64,000 nucleotides of DNA from Daphnia carinata (lineage: Eukaryota > Arthropoda > Branchiopoda > Diplostraca > Daphniidae): NCBI RefSeq assembly GCF_022539665.2, contig NC_081340.1, positions 5,641,357-5,705,356 on the forward strand. Direction: 5' to 3'. Shown here one piece after another: positions 1-13,287 of this stretch (positions within the stretch are counted from its first letter, which is position 1; each line of letters begins with the position of its first letter). Below the pieces are notes generated by a model. It saw only the letters and a program-made list of their open reading frames with translations, was not told the DNA's origin and ran no database searches. Both the position numbers and the translations under genes were made by a program.

Positions 1-3000
1 GTCGACCCCAAGTGATTTGAAGGCATCCGTCTCCATAATAGTATTAAAAGCTTGTTGTAATTCAATGTGATCTGACGGATCTTCATCGGCATAAGGGGAC
101 GCTGCTTTGATGTGAACAAGAGCTCTTTGAAAATCCACAGGGCGATCTTTGGCTTCCATGTAGGTGGGGTCCAAACCATCGCCTCCATAAACAAACTGAA
201 TGATCTCACCGGTAGAATTTCTTACGGTCGAATCGTATTGGCAACACAGATCTTCCAACGACTTAACAAGTCTTCGTTGCATGTACCTTTGAAGAAAAGT
301 CATAAAGGTAACTGTTTTGGGCACTAAACGTTAATGTCAAAAGTTTACCCAGTCTCGGCAGTTTTTACGGCAGTATCTACTAGACCCTCACGTCCACCCA
401 TTGTGTGGAAAAAGAATTCTGTAGGCGTCAGCCCCGAATAGAAACTGTTTGAGACAAATCCTTTAGCAGCGGGAATCTTGGAATGCCGCTTAAAGTGTGG
501 CAAACTACGATCTTCAAAACCATTAGGAACTCGTTTGCCATTCAACGCTTGCTGGCCGACACAGGCAATCATTTGGGATATATTAATGTACGATCCTTTG
601 GACCCGCTTTTGGACATGACTAACGGGCTATTACTTGGATGCAACTCTTTTTTACAAACCTCTCCGGCCTGGTCACGAATTCCAGAAAGTTCTACTCAAG
701 GATTGGCACTTTTAAGAGATGTCTTAATAGGAACGGATAATATAATAATACCTTTTAATATTTTCGATTCTAATGACTCTTCTTCATTGCAACCAGGAAG
801 GCAAGGCAGTTGACCTATGGTGAGAAGACGAATGTATTCGTCGCACTTCGCGTAACCATTGTCCAAAAGTATTTGCTTCTCTTTCAGCAATGCTTTGCCT
901 GACATGACAAATGAATGATTAAAATTAGAAAACAAAACAAACGTTATGAAAAACCATTACCAGGTGTAACATCTCCAATGCCGATGGAAAATCCTCGGTT
1001 CATCATGTAATAAGAAGCTACACGACAGAGTTTCCACATAGCCTGGATGGCGAAATCCACTCCGTAGTCACGTAGTAACACGTAAAATATGTTGATTTTT
1101 GAACCGGAGCCAATTGTAGATTTATCGACGCAACCGGCTAGCACCTCGGAATTCCGAACCAAAAGAAATCCGTCGTTGATGCAAAACTCCTCATTTTTTT
1201 TCGAGTACTCTTTTCCTTTGGTTCTCAAATTGACCTTAACGCGATTTCCGGGGTTGGGTCGAAGAATAAGACTAAAAATCTGTTTTCCTGACCAAAGAGC
1301 CAGGTTTTTGAATGCAAGGAGGAGGAAGCTTGATGACCATATTCACCTCATGAGCTGCAAGGAAAATATTAACGAAATCTACCAAATGTATAGGATTAAG
1401 TACAATAAGTACCCGTAAGCATTGATGCAACCATTTGACAGGTTTTGGCTCGATCAAAGAATGCATCCTTTAAAGTCAGTAGATACGCCCCGGTGATGAA
1501 ATCCTATTAATATTTACATGAATGACATAGTACCACGTTCTGAATAAAATTGTGAAATCATTACCTGAATTGCTGCTATCAACAATTCGCCATTGCGTGG
1601 TGATACTAAATTGGACTTATTTCCCATAAGTATCAAAGCTTCAGCTCGGGCTTCTTCTGTTTGGGGAAGATGGAGATTCATTTCATCTCCATCAAAATCT
1701 GCATTGTAGGGCGTACAGACGCATTCATTAAAGCGGAAAGTACGATGAGGTAAAACCTTTGCCCTGTGGCACATAATAGATAGCTTGTGCAAAGATGGTT
1801 GGCGATTGAAAAGGACTATATCTTCATCCATCATATGCCTTTCAATCAAATCACCTAACTAAGAAAAAAAAAAAATAAATGGTTCATTTAAATTTATTTT
1901 AAAGTTTTCTTATACATTCGGCAAATTTTAGCATATGGTTTACCTTCAGATTGCGGGCTATACTATCGCGGTTTCCATATTTCAAGAACTTTTTGAAATC
2001 TGAGTCTTTCTCTTGAAGATAATTGGCGCCGGGATAGACGTCTGCTCCATTTTTGACTAACTTCCTCATGAGCTCAATGTTTGCTTCGTTCACACGAGTA
2101 GGGAAAGTCAAAATTTTGGCAACCAATTCTGGAACTCCCACTTGATCGATCCGCAAATTTGGATCGGGTGAAATGACCGTTCTACCCGAGAAATCGACAC
2201 GCTTTCCTGAAAGATTTCCACGAAACCTTCCTTGTTTGCCTTTAAGACGTTGAACTAGACCACGGGAGGGTTTTTTAGGTTGCATGTTTAGGGGAATGCC
2301 AGATAGTTCACTATTGATGTATAGAGCACATTGTAACTGCAAAAAGTCCCAATCTTCCATAATCATCTGACTTTTAGCACCCATGAGACGGTGCTTAACT
2401 ATCACGTCGTTCAAGAAAATAATTTCTGTAAGTTTCATAGTCAAGTCATCTTCATTTGTTCCTGCCTTTAAATCTGACACTACAGAAGGTCGGATGCAAA
2501 CTGGCGGGACGGGCACGCGGGTCAGGATCATATCCTTGGGATGACCATGTTCCGGGTTCATCAAGAGAAATTGAATGTCTTCATCAGGAATTCGTTCAAA
2601 CAAATGAAGAATGTCCAGTGGACTGAGCATGTTGATGAGACCACATGAAATCATTGGTTCTATTTCTTTGTTGAACTGTACAGCATTTTCATATGCTACC
2701 AGCTGTTCATTCAGAATGGCATTATCTTTCTTGACACTTCTAAATTTTTCATGTGAAATCTTCAACATGCCACACTTTTTTACCATACCATTGAGATCAT
2801 TGCAGTGAGGGCAGCGAGTTACTTTTTTGCACCCTTCTTGAATTTGCTTCCTCAATGCTTTCTTAGTCAGATAAGGAATCTTTGTGTTCCTTAATTTTCC
2901 TCTATAAATTTTCCTCATCTTGTCATTAAGCAGAACAAATGAGCATGTCTTGCAAATTGTTTGCAGTACAGTTATTACTGCTTTGAAATAACCAACGTGA

Positions 3001-3450
3001 AAAACTGGAAGTTCCAAATCTATGTAACCAAAATGTCCTACACATTCTGTCAGGCCTTTACCACAGGTCTCACATTTGGCATCTTTAACACTCATCCCCT
3101 AGGAAAAAAAGTGATGTAAAATATGATACGTGATTTGAATTTATGGGGTATTAATGTACCATTCGCCTATCGAGCATTCCATATTGCACAGGTGTTCGGG
3201 AAGAATCACGATTGTACAAATTTTGTGCTACAACTTGCATATGGGCTTGCTGTTGTATTTGCTGAGGGCTCTCAATTCCAAAGCTTACTTTGGCTCTACA
3301 GTTGTAAGCACAAGTTAGATACATATTAAGTTTTTTCTGATCTCAGATACAACTTCTAGTTTAAAATTTTATGGAAACTAAAGGTGGTTGAAAATTTTTA
3401 ACTTACATCTTCCTGATAACATCAGTTTCACGATACTGTTCTTTAACCAT
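1..3450 (-). CDS. POLR3A: DNA-directed RNA polymerase III subunit RPC1 (largest subunit), 3'-partial
   Basis: Largest, catalytic subunit of RNA polymerase III, which transcribes tRNA, 5S and U6 genes in the nucleus. Exons read on the minus strand: 3450-3407, 3295-3160, 3098-1944, 1858-1565, 1503-1413, 1354-961, 898-752, 691-349, 286-1. The start [11 protein letters not shown] matches the family N-terminus. Also visible are the CETCGK...CVGHFG zinc-binding region, the [10 protein letters not shown] active-site Mg motif (about 1690), [14 protein letters not shown], and the bridge-helix/funnel stretch ending [29 protein letters not shown]. About 790 codons are present; the family has about 1390, so the C-terminal half lies left of position 1. 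Splice phase is consistent at every junction except across exon 1354-961, which is 2 nt short. The frame breaks near 1293, between PGSL and (W)SGKQIF. Elsewhere the gene looks intact. Confidence 0.95.
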
Positions 3451-4575
3451 AATGTAGCTTTATTCCTTAATGATCGTTCCTATTCAAAATTTCTTTGGCT
3501 AGAAAAAGCACGTGGTCCATCAAAACGCATGAAACATAAGGTGAGTGCAGCTAACGAGCTGAAAAGTTTTCACTGATCTTCAGTGGTATCCGGCGTTGCC
3601 AGTAAATTACTTTAAACAAAAAATAAATAAATAAATAAATAAAAAATTAAACATGATTTGCTAATGGCTGTTAAAACATTCGAATATTTCACTCATAATT
3701 ATTGTATTATTTTTTATTTCTTTTGCTATCGTGAATATATCTTGTTGAATAGAACTGCAAACTGCATCCTTTATGCATAGTAAATAGACGTGTATTTTCT
3801 CTTTTCATCACGACGGCATCAAAGGAAAAAAAACGATTGAACAATAACCAAACGGAGAAGATGTATTCATATAGCGAGCTGCACTTTCTTGTATAACCAT
3901 CAAATAATATATATATACTATATATATATATATATATTTATTTATGTATATGCGTGGGGTGCACTGGCGGCGGCGAAGGGAAGTTTATCAAATGTATGGC
4001 AGCAGCCCACGGCAGCCGCAGAATTATATACGCAAAGGCACGTGATTATCATCGACATAAATCATCATACACATAAACCAAGGCACACGGTCATAATGCA
4101 CATGCAATAAATTAAAGAAACATGAAGGACGACACGGTGTAATTATTTCAAAACAATAAACGTGTTGTTTTCGCTTTTCTTCGTTCTTCCTTCAGTCGGC
4201 CGTTATTTCCGTTTTTAGGTCGGAACTTGACAGTTCCAGTCGAACCATTGCTTAAAAAAAAAGAAAGACAACAGCAAAATAACCGAGAACACGTGATGCA
4301 GAAGAAACAATCAAATTTTCACTGGTGCGCTGCGGGAAGTGTGTTTGTTATAGAGATAAGAGCTGCCTGAATGATAATCAATCATTTGGCACGTTCGAAA
4401 CAAGTGAAAGACACCCGAACTCGGTGTAGCACTCGCCAAAGGTATTTTTCAAAAAAAAAAATAAAAAAAAAAAAAAAAAAATACCGACTGCTCTATCCCC
4501 TCCCCCCCCCCCTCTCCAAGACGAAGTACAAAATGATACAATTCACTGTGTCACTATAACCGAGTGTTTACGCAT
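3451..4575. other. Intergenic: POLR3A 5' side and SARM1 3' flank
   Basis: No coding region is recognisable. The right part should hold the SARM1 3' UTR, which is transcribed leftward from the stop codon at 4576. The stretch contains an AAAT microsatellite near 3620, a TA dinucleotide tract at about 3907-3937, an A-rich run near 4450-4480 and a C-rich run near 4500. The POLR3A promoter must lie just right of 3450. I see no convincing TATA element there. Confidence 0.5.
3907..3937. repeat. TA dinucleotide microsatellite
   Basis: A nearly pure TA repeat of about 31 bp, interrupted by one CTA, in the spacer between POLR3A and SARM1. Confidence 0.85.
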
Positions 4576-6191
4576 TCACTTGTTGATCAATGTTTTCATT
4601 TTGGTGACGCATCGATCAACGAATTTGGCGGATCCGGTAGGTGTCGTAGCTTCTGGGGATTCATCGTCGGCCGTTGTCGATTGTGATCGTCGAGGAGTTT
4701 TTCGCGCTCCAGCCGCCTGGTTGATGGCCGCTACAATGGTCTGAGCCGCTTTGGACTTGGTTCTGACCACTTGTGCACGATCCCTGCGGCTGGGACGCTC
4801 AGTCGTCGGACTGGGTTGCTGGACAACGACTACGGGCGGAGATGGCGACTTCATAAACAACGTATTGGGTCGAACGGGTGGCTCGGTTCGTACGGGCGGC
4901 GATTCAATCACATCGTCGTGCTCTTCAGAGTCACTAGTATCAGGAATGACGACCTCGTTGATTTGCGGCGGATGATTGGGGCTGTGATCCAACTGGGCAT
5001 CATGGCACAGACCAGTGTCCAGGCTGCGGGACCTCGGAACGCCCGCTGGTAGGGACCCAATGGGCGTCACCCATCCGTTGCGAGCGTGATTGAAGAAAGG
5101 CGCCGGCAAATGTTGTCCCGCCGAGATTCGACGCTGAACAAGTGGACTAATGGGAATGGGACGAGGAGAAATGGAACGAGATGGACTGGCCGCGCGCTCC
5201 CCGGCCGAGCCCCTCAATAATAGACGCTTCTGCCATTGACCAGGACCGTGTTGCTGTTGTTGTTGTTGAAGAGGTGATCGACTCGGACTGGGACTACGTT
5301 GAGCACAACTAGGAGAAACAGCTCGAAGATGGCTTCTGTGTAAGACAAAAACAAATGCACGAAACAAAACATTAAATAACACATTTCCACTCAAACTAGA
5401 TTAATTGAATCCTCTCTAAGCCTAAAAAAATTCAATAATTAATGAATTAAATAAAAGCAAAAGATGTCCCCAGAAAAGTAAACAGAAATTGAATCGTCAG
5501 TTCAAACACAAGTACGCTGCGACAAAGAATGACAAGGACCCCAATAGAAATTGCGAGTGGATTAAAACCCGAAAGACGTGTGAACCGTAAGTGAACCAAA
5601 CGAAAAACAGCGAGAAAAAAAAAAGGAGAAAAAAAAAACAAAAAAAAAAAACAAAAAAAAAAAAACAAAAAAAGACAAATAAAAAGGGGTGTCGTGTAAA
5701 AATACTGAAAAAGCCAGAAATAAAACAAAAGTCAAAAGAATGGACGAAGACCAGAGAAAGAGAAGCCGTGACGCACATGATAGATACCTGTGAAGAGCTA
5801 CCGGGTTAGCTACCGAGATAGCTCCTCCTCCCCCTCCGCCACCGACCCCATTGCAGAATCCGTTACTTCCGATGCCGCCCATTTCTTTGTCGGACGAGTA
5901 GCTGCCTTTGCCGCTCTCGTTGCTTCCTTGCCTTTGGTAGGGCACCGGCTGACCGCCGTTCCCATTATTGCAGTTGCGACTCATTAAGCCGGCGCCCGGC
6001 TGCAGAATCGACGCCGATCCAGGTGTGTACGATGGTGTCAACATTCCATCTGGGAGTCGTCGGCCGTGGATGTGGTCTCCTCCTTTGCCGAAGGTATCTC
6101 CTCGCATGAATTTATCCAGTTTGTCCACGCAAGCATCCTATTTTTGCGCGTCAATCAAGACATGAAATCCATCGTCATTGAATCATTAAAA

Positions 6192-6230
<39 letters not shown>

Positions 6231-9200
6231 CACCTGATAGTCATGGACCCATCTGACGCCGTTAAAGTAACACACAGCCCGCATGTCTTCGGGGAGATCT
6301 TCAGGCAATGGCCATTGAAAGTTGTCAATAATTGGGATGATTTTGCAGTTGGATTCGAGGGCGGCAACAATCTCTCGATGGACCCAATCCTTGCGTTCGT
6401 CATCGCCCAGGCAACGATCAAGCGCGTTAGGTGTCAGTACCAACAAGAAGTACTTGGCTTGGCTGATGGACTGTAAGAGATTGTTGTCGAATTTGCCCGC
6501 TTCTAGGCGCTCGACATCGATGAAGACAGTAAAATTCCTCAACTGAAGGTGAACTGAAAATATACATTTTTTTTTTTTTTACAGACGTTAAATCAAAAAG
6601 TTCTGATTAAATTATTCACCAACAAGATGATACCTTTAAGTAAACTGGCCAATTGGGATCCGGTGGATCGCCGGTAACTGATGAAAGCGTCGAGCGGCTT
6701 ATTGTCAAGGTAGTCGTAGATGCCGTTCTCACAGCGGATGGCGTCAAAGATGCGCTGTCGGTGGATCGAATTGATTATGCCACATTCCGTTAGCAACTGT
6801 TCTTCAGACAAGAGGCGCAGGCTCTTCTTGTCCACTCCGGCGTTGAGCATCGAGTAAGTATACGCACAAAATGCAGGATCAAGTGACTGCAGGAAATCGT
6901 TGAGACTCGATTTGTCGCAGCTGCTGTAATCCGCCTAAAAAATAGATCAACGATTTCAAATTGAAATAAAGCGGACAAATTGTTAAAAAAAACAAAAAAA
7001 AACAAAAAAATAACAATAGAAATGTGTATACCATCTTTTTGAGAATGGCCAACTCCCGCATGAAACGCTTCCGCAGTATGGCATTTCGCATTCCAATGTC
7101 GTCGCGGAGCATCTCTTCGTTGAGCTGGAGTAAAAGATCTCCGTCTACTTTACAGACGTCGGCGAAGCTTTCGCAGTGGTCAGGAAAGCCGATCTGGCGT
7201 ACCCACTCGCGAACGTCCTCGGCGGACCAGAGAGGCACCTGTTGGCTCAGTTTGTGTGGCACCTCCTCGCCGATCAAGCGGAGCGTCTGAGCCGCGTACT
7301 TGGATGCGATGGCGTTAGGCGACGAGGCTACCGACTTGAGCGGTTCAATGGCACCGATTTCGCAGAAAATGTCCGTGCTGCCTTGGCTCTTTTGGATGAT
7401 TCCAGCTTCCATGCAAAAGTGGAAGGCGGCCAGGTTTCGGGCTTCTTCTCTCTTCGAGTTCAAAACGGGCACCAATCGCCTGAGCCAGTTTTTGGACTGG
7501 CCAAGTCCACGACGGGCGTGATGTTGCCATGTAGCTGCCACCGTATTGGCGAACTCGTAGGGATTGTGGGTCGAGACGAATGGTTCGACCAAATTCAAAG
7601 TCACCGACTGGAGTACGGCAGCTTCGATTTCCTTGTTGGCTACTAGGACGGCAATGGCGAGACAGGCGTAGTACTTGATGTTGTCGTCCGTGTGGAAGGC
7701 CAGCGGGAAGAGCCACATGGGCACTTGCCGCTTAATCATGGCTTCCTGGTTCTCGGCCCCTCCGTACAGGGACAAATTGGCCAGGGCGCCGGCGCAGTGG
7801 CGCAGGATTTCCACGTCCGATCGGCGACATTCTCGCACGACGGCGTCTAAACCGCCCAGCTTCACCACTTCGCTGCACGTCACGTCGTTGTGCTGAAACA
7901 GGTGCTCCAGTAAGCCCGTGCCGACTCTCGATTGGTCCACCTGGGCCGACGACTCCGTACAGCCGCACGCCACCGACACTACCTGTTCACAAATTAACAT
8001 AATGTAATTCGTCATTCTTTCAAGGTCTCCATCGCCCTCGAGAAAAACAAATAAACTAGAGGGAAAAAAAGAGAAGAGACCAAGGACTTCCGTCCAAAGG
8101 CCGTCGGACGACTATGTCCAAGATCAACAACAACAACAACAACAACAAATAGAAAAGAAAAACATGGCTAGGGATGTCAATACCTTATCGAGACCGCACT
8201 CGACGACGTACTCGCGGTTCTCTTGCGTCAGGCATTGTTCTAGAAGACGGGCGCTCGACAGTTGAATATTGCTGTCGTTGGACACGCAGTTGTTGATGAG
8301 AACATCCAGGCCGCCGTTGTCACGCAGGACGTCGCAGAGGGAAGAAGCCAGGGATTGTCCGTGTGGCGCCGGAACAGCCCAGGCCTTTCCGACCATTTGA
8401 CTGACTCTGTCGAGATAGATGGGCATCATGTGGCTCTGTTTCTTCTGCAACGCCATCTCTTTGAGCCGCTCTACACAACTCGACATGGCGCCCGTGTATT
8501 TGGCTTTGGCTTGTTCCACATCAGCTGGGTCGGACGACGAGTCCAAGATGTCCAAGTCGTCTAGGGAAGGCAAGGATGACATCAGATCGGCATCCTCTAA
8601 CGAGACCAGTGTTCCGTTCATCTAATGAAAAAATAAAAATAAAAAGGAAGACAATGAATGACGTCATTGATTACGTATCACTATTCTATCGAAGCGATAA
8701 GGAAAGCTAAACGCACCTGAGATGACGATACGACGGACAATTCTTTACGGACGGATTTGGCGTTAATGGTTAATTTAGATTGAGATGAAGCCGCAGCGTG
8801 GCGTTCTTGATTGAAGCGGCCGGATGATGTAACAGTTTGCTTCTGCTGCTGGGTGGCCATGGCAACCTTTAAAAATATATTTATTAACATGGCGATGAGA
8901 ACAATTGCAACTAGACAAACAATAAATAATGGGTGAAAAGAAGAGAAAATAAAAATGCGAACCTTTTCGGCACTGAAATTGTCTGTTGTGAGTTTCATGC
9001 TGGCAGCTGCTGTCGTCCTACTTTCTTGTTGCGACACGTCGCCGGCCTTTAACGATCTCTGTTCCTGTTACAACCAGACAGCACAAAAAAAGAAAAAGAT
9101 ATGAGACTCCATGGAAAGGGACGAAAATCCGTTTTGACACAACGATTATCGTGTCAGTCGTGAACGTGTGCTTGATTTGTTCTAAGGGCAATTATGAATT

Positions 9201-10731
9201 TTGTGTACCGCCGGCCGGAAGAAGATGACCTTGCCCTCATATTCCAACAGACATAGAAATTTCAATGCTTTAGCTTTTGCTCGCCGTTCGTGACAGCGCG
9301 GGCATTGTCCATAGCTGGCCACCACCATGTTCTTTACTCACTAGGTGGACAGGCACAACACTTCAATCTCTTTTCTTTTCTTGATTTTCCCTTCGCGAAA
9401 GGAGATCCGGGTAAAAACCCAACCGGCATCCAAAATAATAATAACAATAGGTTTAAAGCAAAAAAAAAAAAAAAAAAAAAAGAAAAAAAACCAGACACAG
9501 ATAGGCAAACGAGGGTCTTTCCCCTAGGCCACTAACACGGCAATAGGGGGGGGGGGGAGCAATTTCTTTTTTTCTTTTTACGACAGGTATATCGAACACA
9601 GCAAATTTCACGTTGCCGATGACTCACTACGCACGCAACGAAAAACAAGATTAGCCACAATCGAGTCATAGGCGACTGCAACGTCTGACTGCCGAGATTT
9701 GAATGAAGATTTTTTTCTATAGTAGAACCCGGTAGTAATGTAGTATACACACACACACACACACACTTTCACACGGATTTCCCCTGGGCCCCCCGACGGC
9801 ACACACACACACACACGCACAACATATCGCGTCTAACTCTATACGAGTTTCGTCATGGCTACTACAACTGAATGACTATAGAAAACCGTGTCCGGACATG
9901 CGGCTACGAACGAGCGTTTAAAGCATTCGCGTCAAGGTGAAAGTGTTCCAAAAGTAAAACACATTTTTTCTTGTTTTCAATGTTCCATCCTTTTCTCTCT
10001 CTTTCTCTGCCTGCTACTCCCATTTTTTTTTTTTTTTTTTTTTTTTTTTACTATTAAGCCCTGCGGGTAGTTCGCTGTCTCTTTAACCGCCCACCATTTA
10101 CTGAGAAAAAAAGAAAACAAAATGCGAGAGATGAGTGTCCGATCTTGAGAGGATTGTCCGGAATTAAGCGGATTTTTTTGTTGTTCTTCTTCAAGTAGAT
10201 AAACATTCCGGGTAAATGAACTTTGACCGTCTGGATATCATTGATATCAGTTTAATTTTTTTTTCTTTCGATATTTGAACAACACGGGGGACGGGCAGAG
10301 AACGGAGGGGAGCGCGGAGTTGAACATCCAACGTTTCCAGCAATTCGACTGCGAGTGTGAATAAATGCAAATTTTTTTTTTTTTCCCCAACGGTGGCCCG
10401 TGACCTCGAGCGTGCTATTCTTTTTTATCTCTATCTTTATCTTTCTTTTCACTCTCTATCTTTTCCTTACAACTAGCAAAATGATTTCTATTTTTAAAAT
10501 GCGAAACATCACGACGCCTCCTACCTTGCAAAAACGAAAAGCTATAAATATCCAACAAATATTCCAGAAAAAAACAAAAATGAGTACCCTTCCCCCTCCC
10601 TTTACATTCCCACCTAATCCACAGTCACGTATCTATTAGAAAGAATTTTTTTTTTTTTTTAAATGAAAACTCTACAGGTATATATTTTCTGTGCGATTAC
10701 TTATGGGCGAATGAAGAGGTTTTTTGGTGCG

Positions 10732-10770
<39 letters not shown>

Positions 10771-12364
10771 CGATTTGATGATCTTGGCCGTCCTTCAAGG
10801 GCTTTGGAAGCCGGGCGAAAGAGATGAAAAGAATCGGCCTAGACCTGATTGGCACCAAAACACACACACACACACCACACCGGTCTGCCACGCTCTCCTA
10901 TATCTGAATGCGTAGCGAAGCTCGGCACAACAACAGCTGGAGCGTGGAATCCGTGTTAAACAGACCCTCCCCCCCTTCCCTCTCTTCCACCAAACTATAT
11001 TGCCCCATCTATTTCTATCGTTGTTTGACCTCGGATAAGACAACAGCGATAACGGGTAGACACCGCCAATTATTCTCGACTCTTGCATTTCCCGCCCCCC
11101 CCCCCCTTTTTTTTCTTTTGATTTCCTGGAAATGATTTTTTAAGTGTAGGGTATCATAGATTAAGTCTAAATATAATATCCGGAATTCTTACGTAGCCTC
11201 ATGGTATCTTTGGTAATAAAAAAAAAAAAAAAAAATTTTGATTCGATAACATGCTAGACGACCGTACGCGGTTAGAATATTTTTGAAAAATATGAAGCAA
11301 GCGAACCTGTTTAACTGCGGCGGCTTTCTCGGCTGTGACACCATCCATTTCGAGGCGCGCTTTCATAGCGGCCGCTTGGCCCGACTCTTCGTAATGAAGG
11401 CCGTCGGCTTGCAAGCGTCGGCTGTGCGAGGCGTTGGCCGTAGCTTCTTCGCTGCTGTAGCCGTCGCCGTGCGTGATCTTGGTCGACGTGGCCGACGCAA
11501 CTCGCGTCTGTTCGAATTTCATTTCGGATGATTTGCCGCCATTGCCGGCGCAATTCGCACTGTTGATGTTGTTGTTGTTGAGGGTGGCCAAACAGCCGGC
11601 CGGATTGGCTACCACACCAAAGTCGTGATCCACATCGACGATGGCTAAATCTGTTCCATCGGCATTCACCATGTTCAATCCTTCCAGTGACCCTGGAAAT
11701 ACAAATTTTCGCATTTAGATTTCAGTAAAAGAGAGGGTCATATTAAAAAAAAACAAAATGAGGGATGTTCGTACCTTGAAGGAGTCCGGCCGATGGGAAT
11801 TTAGCAGACGATTGAGCGGCGGCGTTGGCAGCGGCCACCAGGTGCGAGGACAGACTGGACTTCATTTCGGACATACTGGACTTGAGTTCAGATAAATTAG
11901 AAGTGAGCTCTTGTGTGCTCATCTTGCTGGACGTGCTGCTGTGCTTGTTGCTGGATGAAATCTCGCTCGAAGACATCGAATGATGCATCACCTGTTTGAT
12001 CACAATCCAAATCAGACTCGGCCAAACAACCTGAGCACTATTTAACATGTCACGACGGTGGCCATGACTGGATAAATGGGTCCGTCACCAACCGGCTCAA
12101 CCACCAGAGAAGGGCGGAAAAATAACAAATGCGCTCTCAACTCGATCTTTTGTTACACTAAACAACGACCACCAACTCGCACCACCTTTATAAACCTCTG
12201 GCTCGCTCGCTCGCTCGTCGTGGGCCTTCAGTGCGCGCGCCCGGCAACGGGCCAAGCGCATCAGATCAGCACATGCAAACACACAATGGTGGCAGAGAAG
12301 GTTGACGCATCCTGCGTGGGAAGTTTATTTCAGTCGACAATGAGCGTAGTCAGCCCATGGAAAA

Positions 12365-12410
<46 letters not shown>

Positions 12411-13287
12411 CTAACACAAGTGGTGCCCCCTCGAATGGCCCAGCCTCTTGATGGATGAAGCCAACTGGACGTCTTGTCGATTTGTCTTCGTTGAGAAACA
12501 AAACAAGAAAACGGCACCCCCACCCAGCCAGAAAAAACCAAAAGACGTCGGCTGATTCATTTCCGTGTCCAGGAAAAAGAATATAAAAGAAAATACAAAT
12601 CCTGGAAACGATTGGTCCCTCCGTGGCGCAATCGGCCGTATTCATAATGCCCTTCTTTTACACAGAAAAACGAGCGAGCCAAAAGGGGAGAAGCAAAAAA
12701 CCCTCCCCCCCAAAAAAAAATTATAACGGGCAAACTAATTCCGCTGGCTCGATGACAATATTTTATGGCAAAAAAAAACAAAACAAACAAACAAAAGGGC
12801 AAGATATTGCACAGTATGTGGCAATCGCTAAGTAAGAAATGAATGTCGCAATACTAACCTGAGAAGAGCGTTTGACACGTGAACTACTGGTGGATGACGA
12901 TGTGGAGGACACGACTTGCTGTTGCGTCGGGTTCGTGTTGCCAATGAGGAGGGTCGTGCCCGGCGAGCCGGAGGTGACAACCATCGATGCGGTGGCACCC
13001 GTGCCGGGCACTGTAATGTTGCTGCTCTGGTGATGATTGATGCGGTTCAGCATCGACGCTGTGCTGTGGCTACTAGCGCCACTCTTCTTGTGCTGGAAAT
13101 TCTCGATCATGGCCGCCACGTCGCCTTGCGGCGGCTGCTGCTGTGACGCGGCCGAACTGCGCCCACTGGCTGTCGTCGTGCTGCTTCCGCCCGAACTCAT
13201 TCCGTTCACCAGCGCGCCGTCCGCTGTGGCCGTCATGTCGGAACCGATGCCGCTCATCGTTTGACTTTCACCCGGAAATTCGGACAT
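4576..13287 (-). CDS. SARM1: SARM1 / Ect4-like NAD+ hydrolase (ARM-SAM-SAM-TIR)
   Basis: Homologue of SARM1/dSarm, the NAD+-cleaving enzyme that triggers axon degeneration. Exons: 13287-12859, 11991-11775, 11692-11307, 9064-8963, 8866-8717, 8621-8184, 7982-7032, 6934-6634, 6553-6234, 6137-5788, 5335-4576; together 4404 nt, 1467 aa, with phase consistent throughout. A disordered Ser/Gln-rich N-terminus (about 430 aa) is followed by ARM repeats (about 430-820), SAM1 (822-891), SAM2 (892-960) and TIR (about 970-1098). The TIR has [17 protein letters not shown] and [15 protein letters not shown]. The expected catalytic glutamate is in KDWVHREIV, at about residue 1052. About 369 residues beyond the TIR are Ser/Pro/Arg-rich with a Q6 run and end [12 protein letters not shown]; human SARM1 lacks such a tail, as far as I recall. 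The start at 13287 is one of several possible. The open frame runs back to 13401, and alternative first exons may exist upstream. Confidence 0.93.
8659..8666. promoter_or_regulatory. CRE palindrome TGACGTCA in a SARM1 intron
   Basis: A perfect CREB/ATF octamer in the 95-nt intron between SARM1 exons 8717-8866 and 8184-8621. A single isolated copy could be chance. Confidence 0.3.
10734..10767. repeat. GT/CA dinucleotide microsatellite
   Basis: Pure TG repeat of 34 bp in the 2.2-kb SARM1 intron between exons 11307-11692 and 8963-9064. A shorter CA tract lies near 10860. Confidence 0.9.
12366..12408. repeat. Poly(A) tract of 43 bases
   Basis: Longest pure homopolymer seen in the window, in the SARM1 intron between exons 12859-13287 and 11775-11991. 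Length is likely to vary or be misread in sequencing. Confidence 0.9.

Noticed and set aside
5447-5809. Overlapping Phe-rich and Lys-rich open frames on both strands
   Set aside because: They arise from long A/T tracts in a SARM1 intron and have no domain or splice support.
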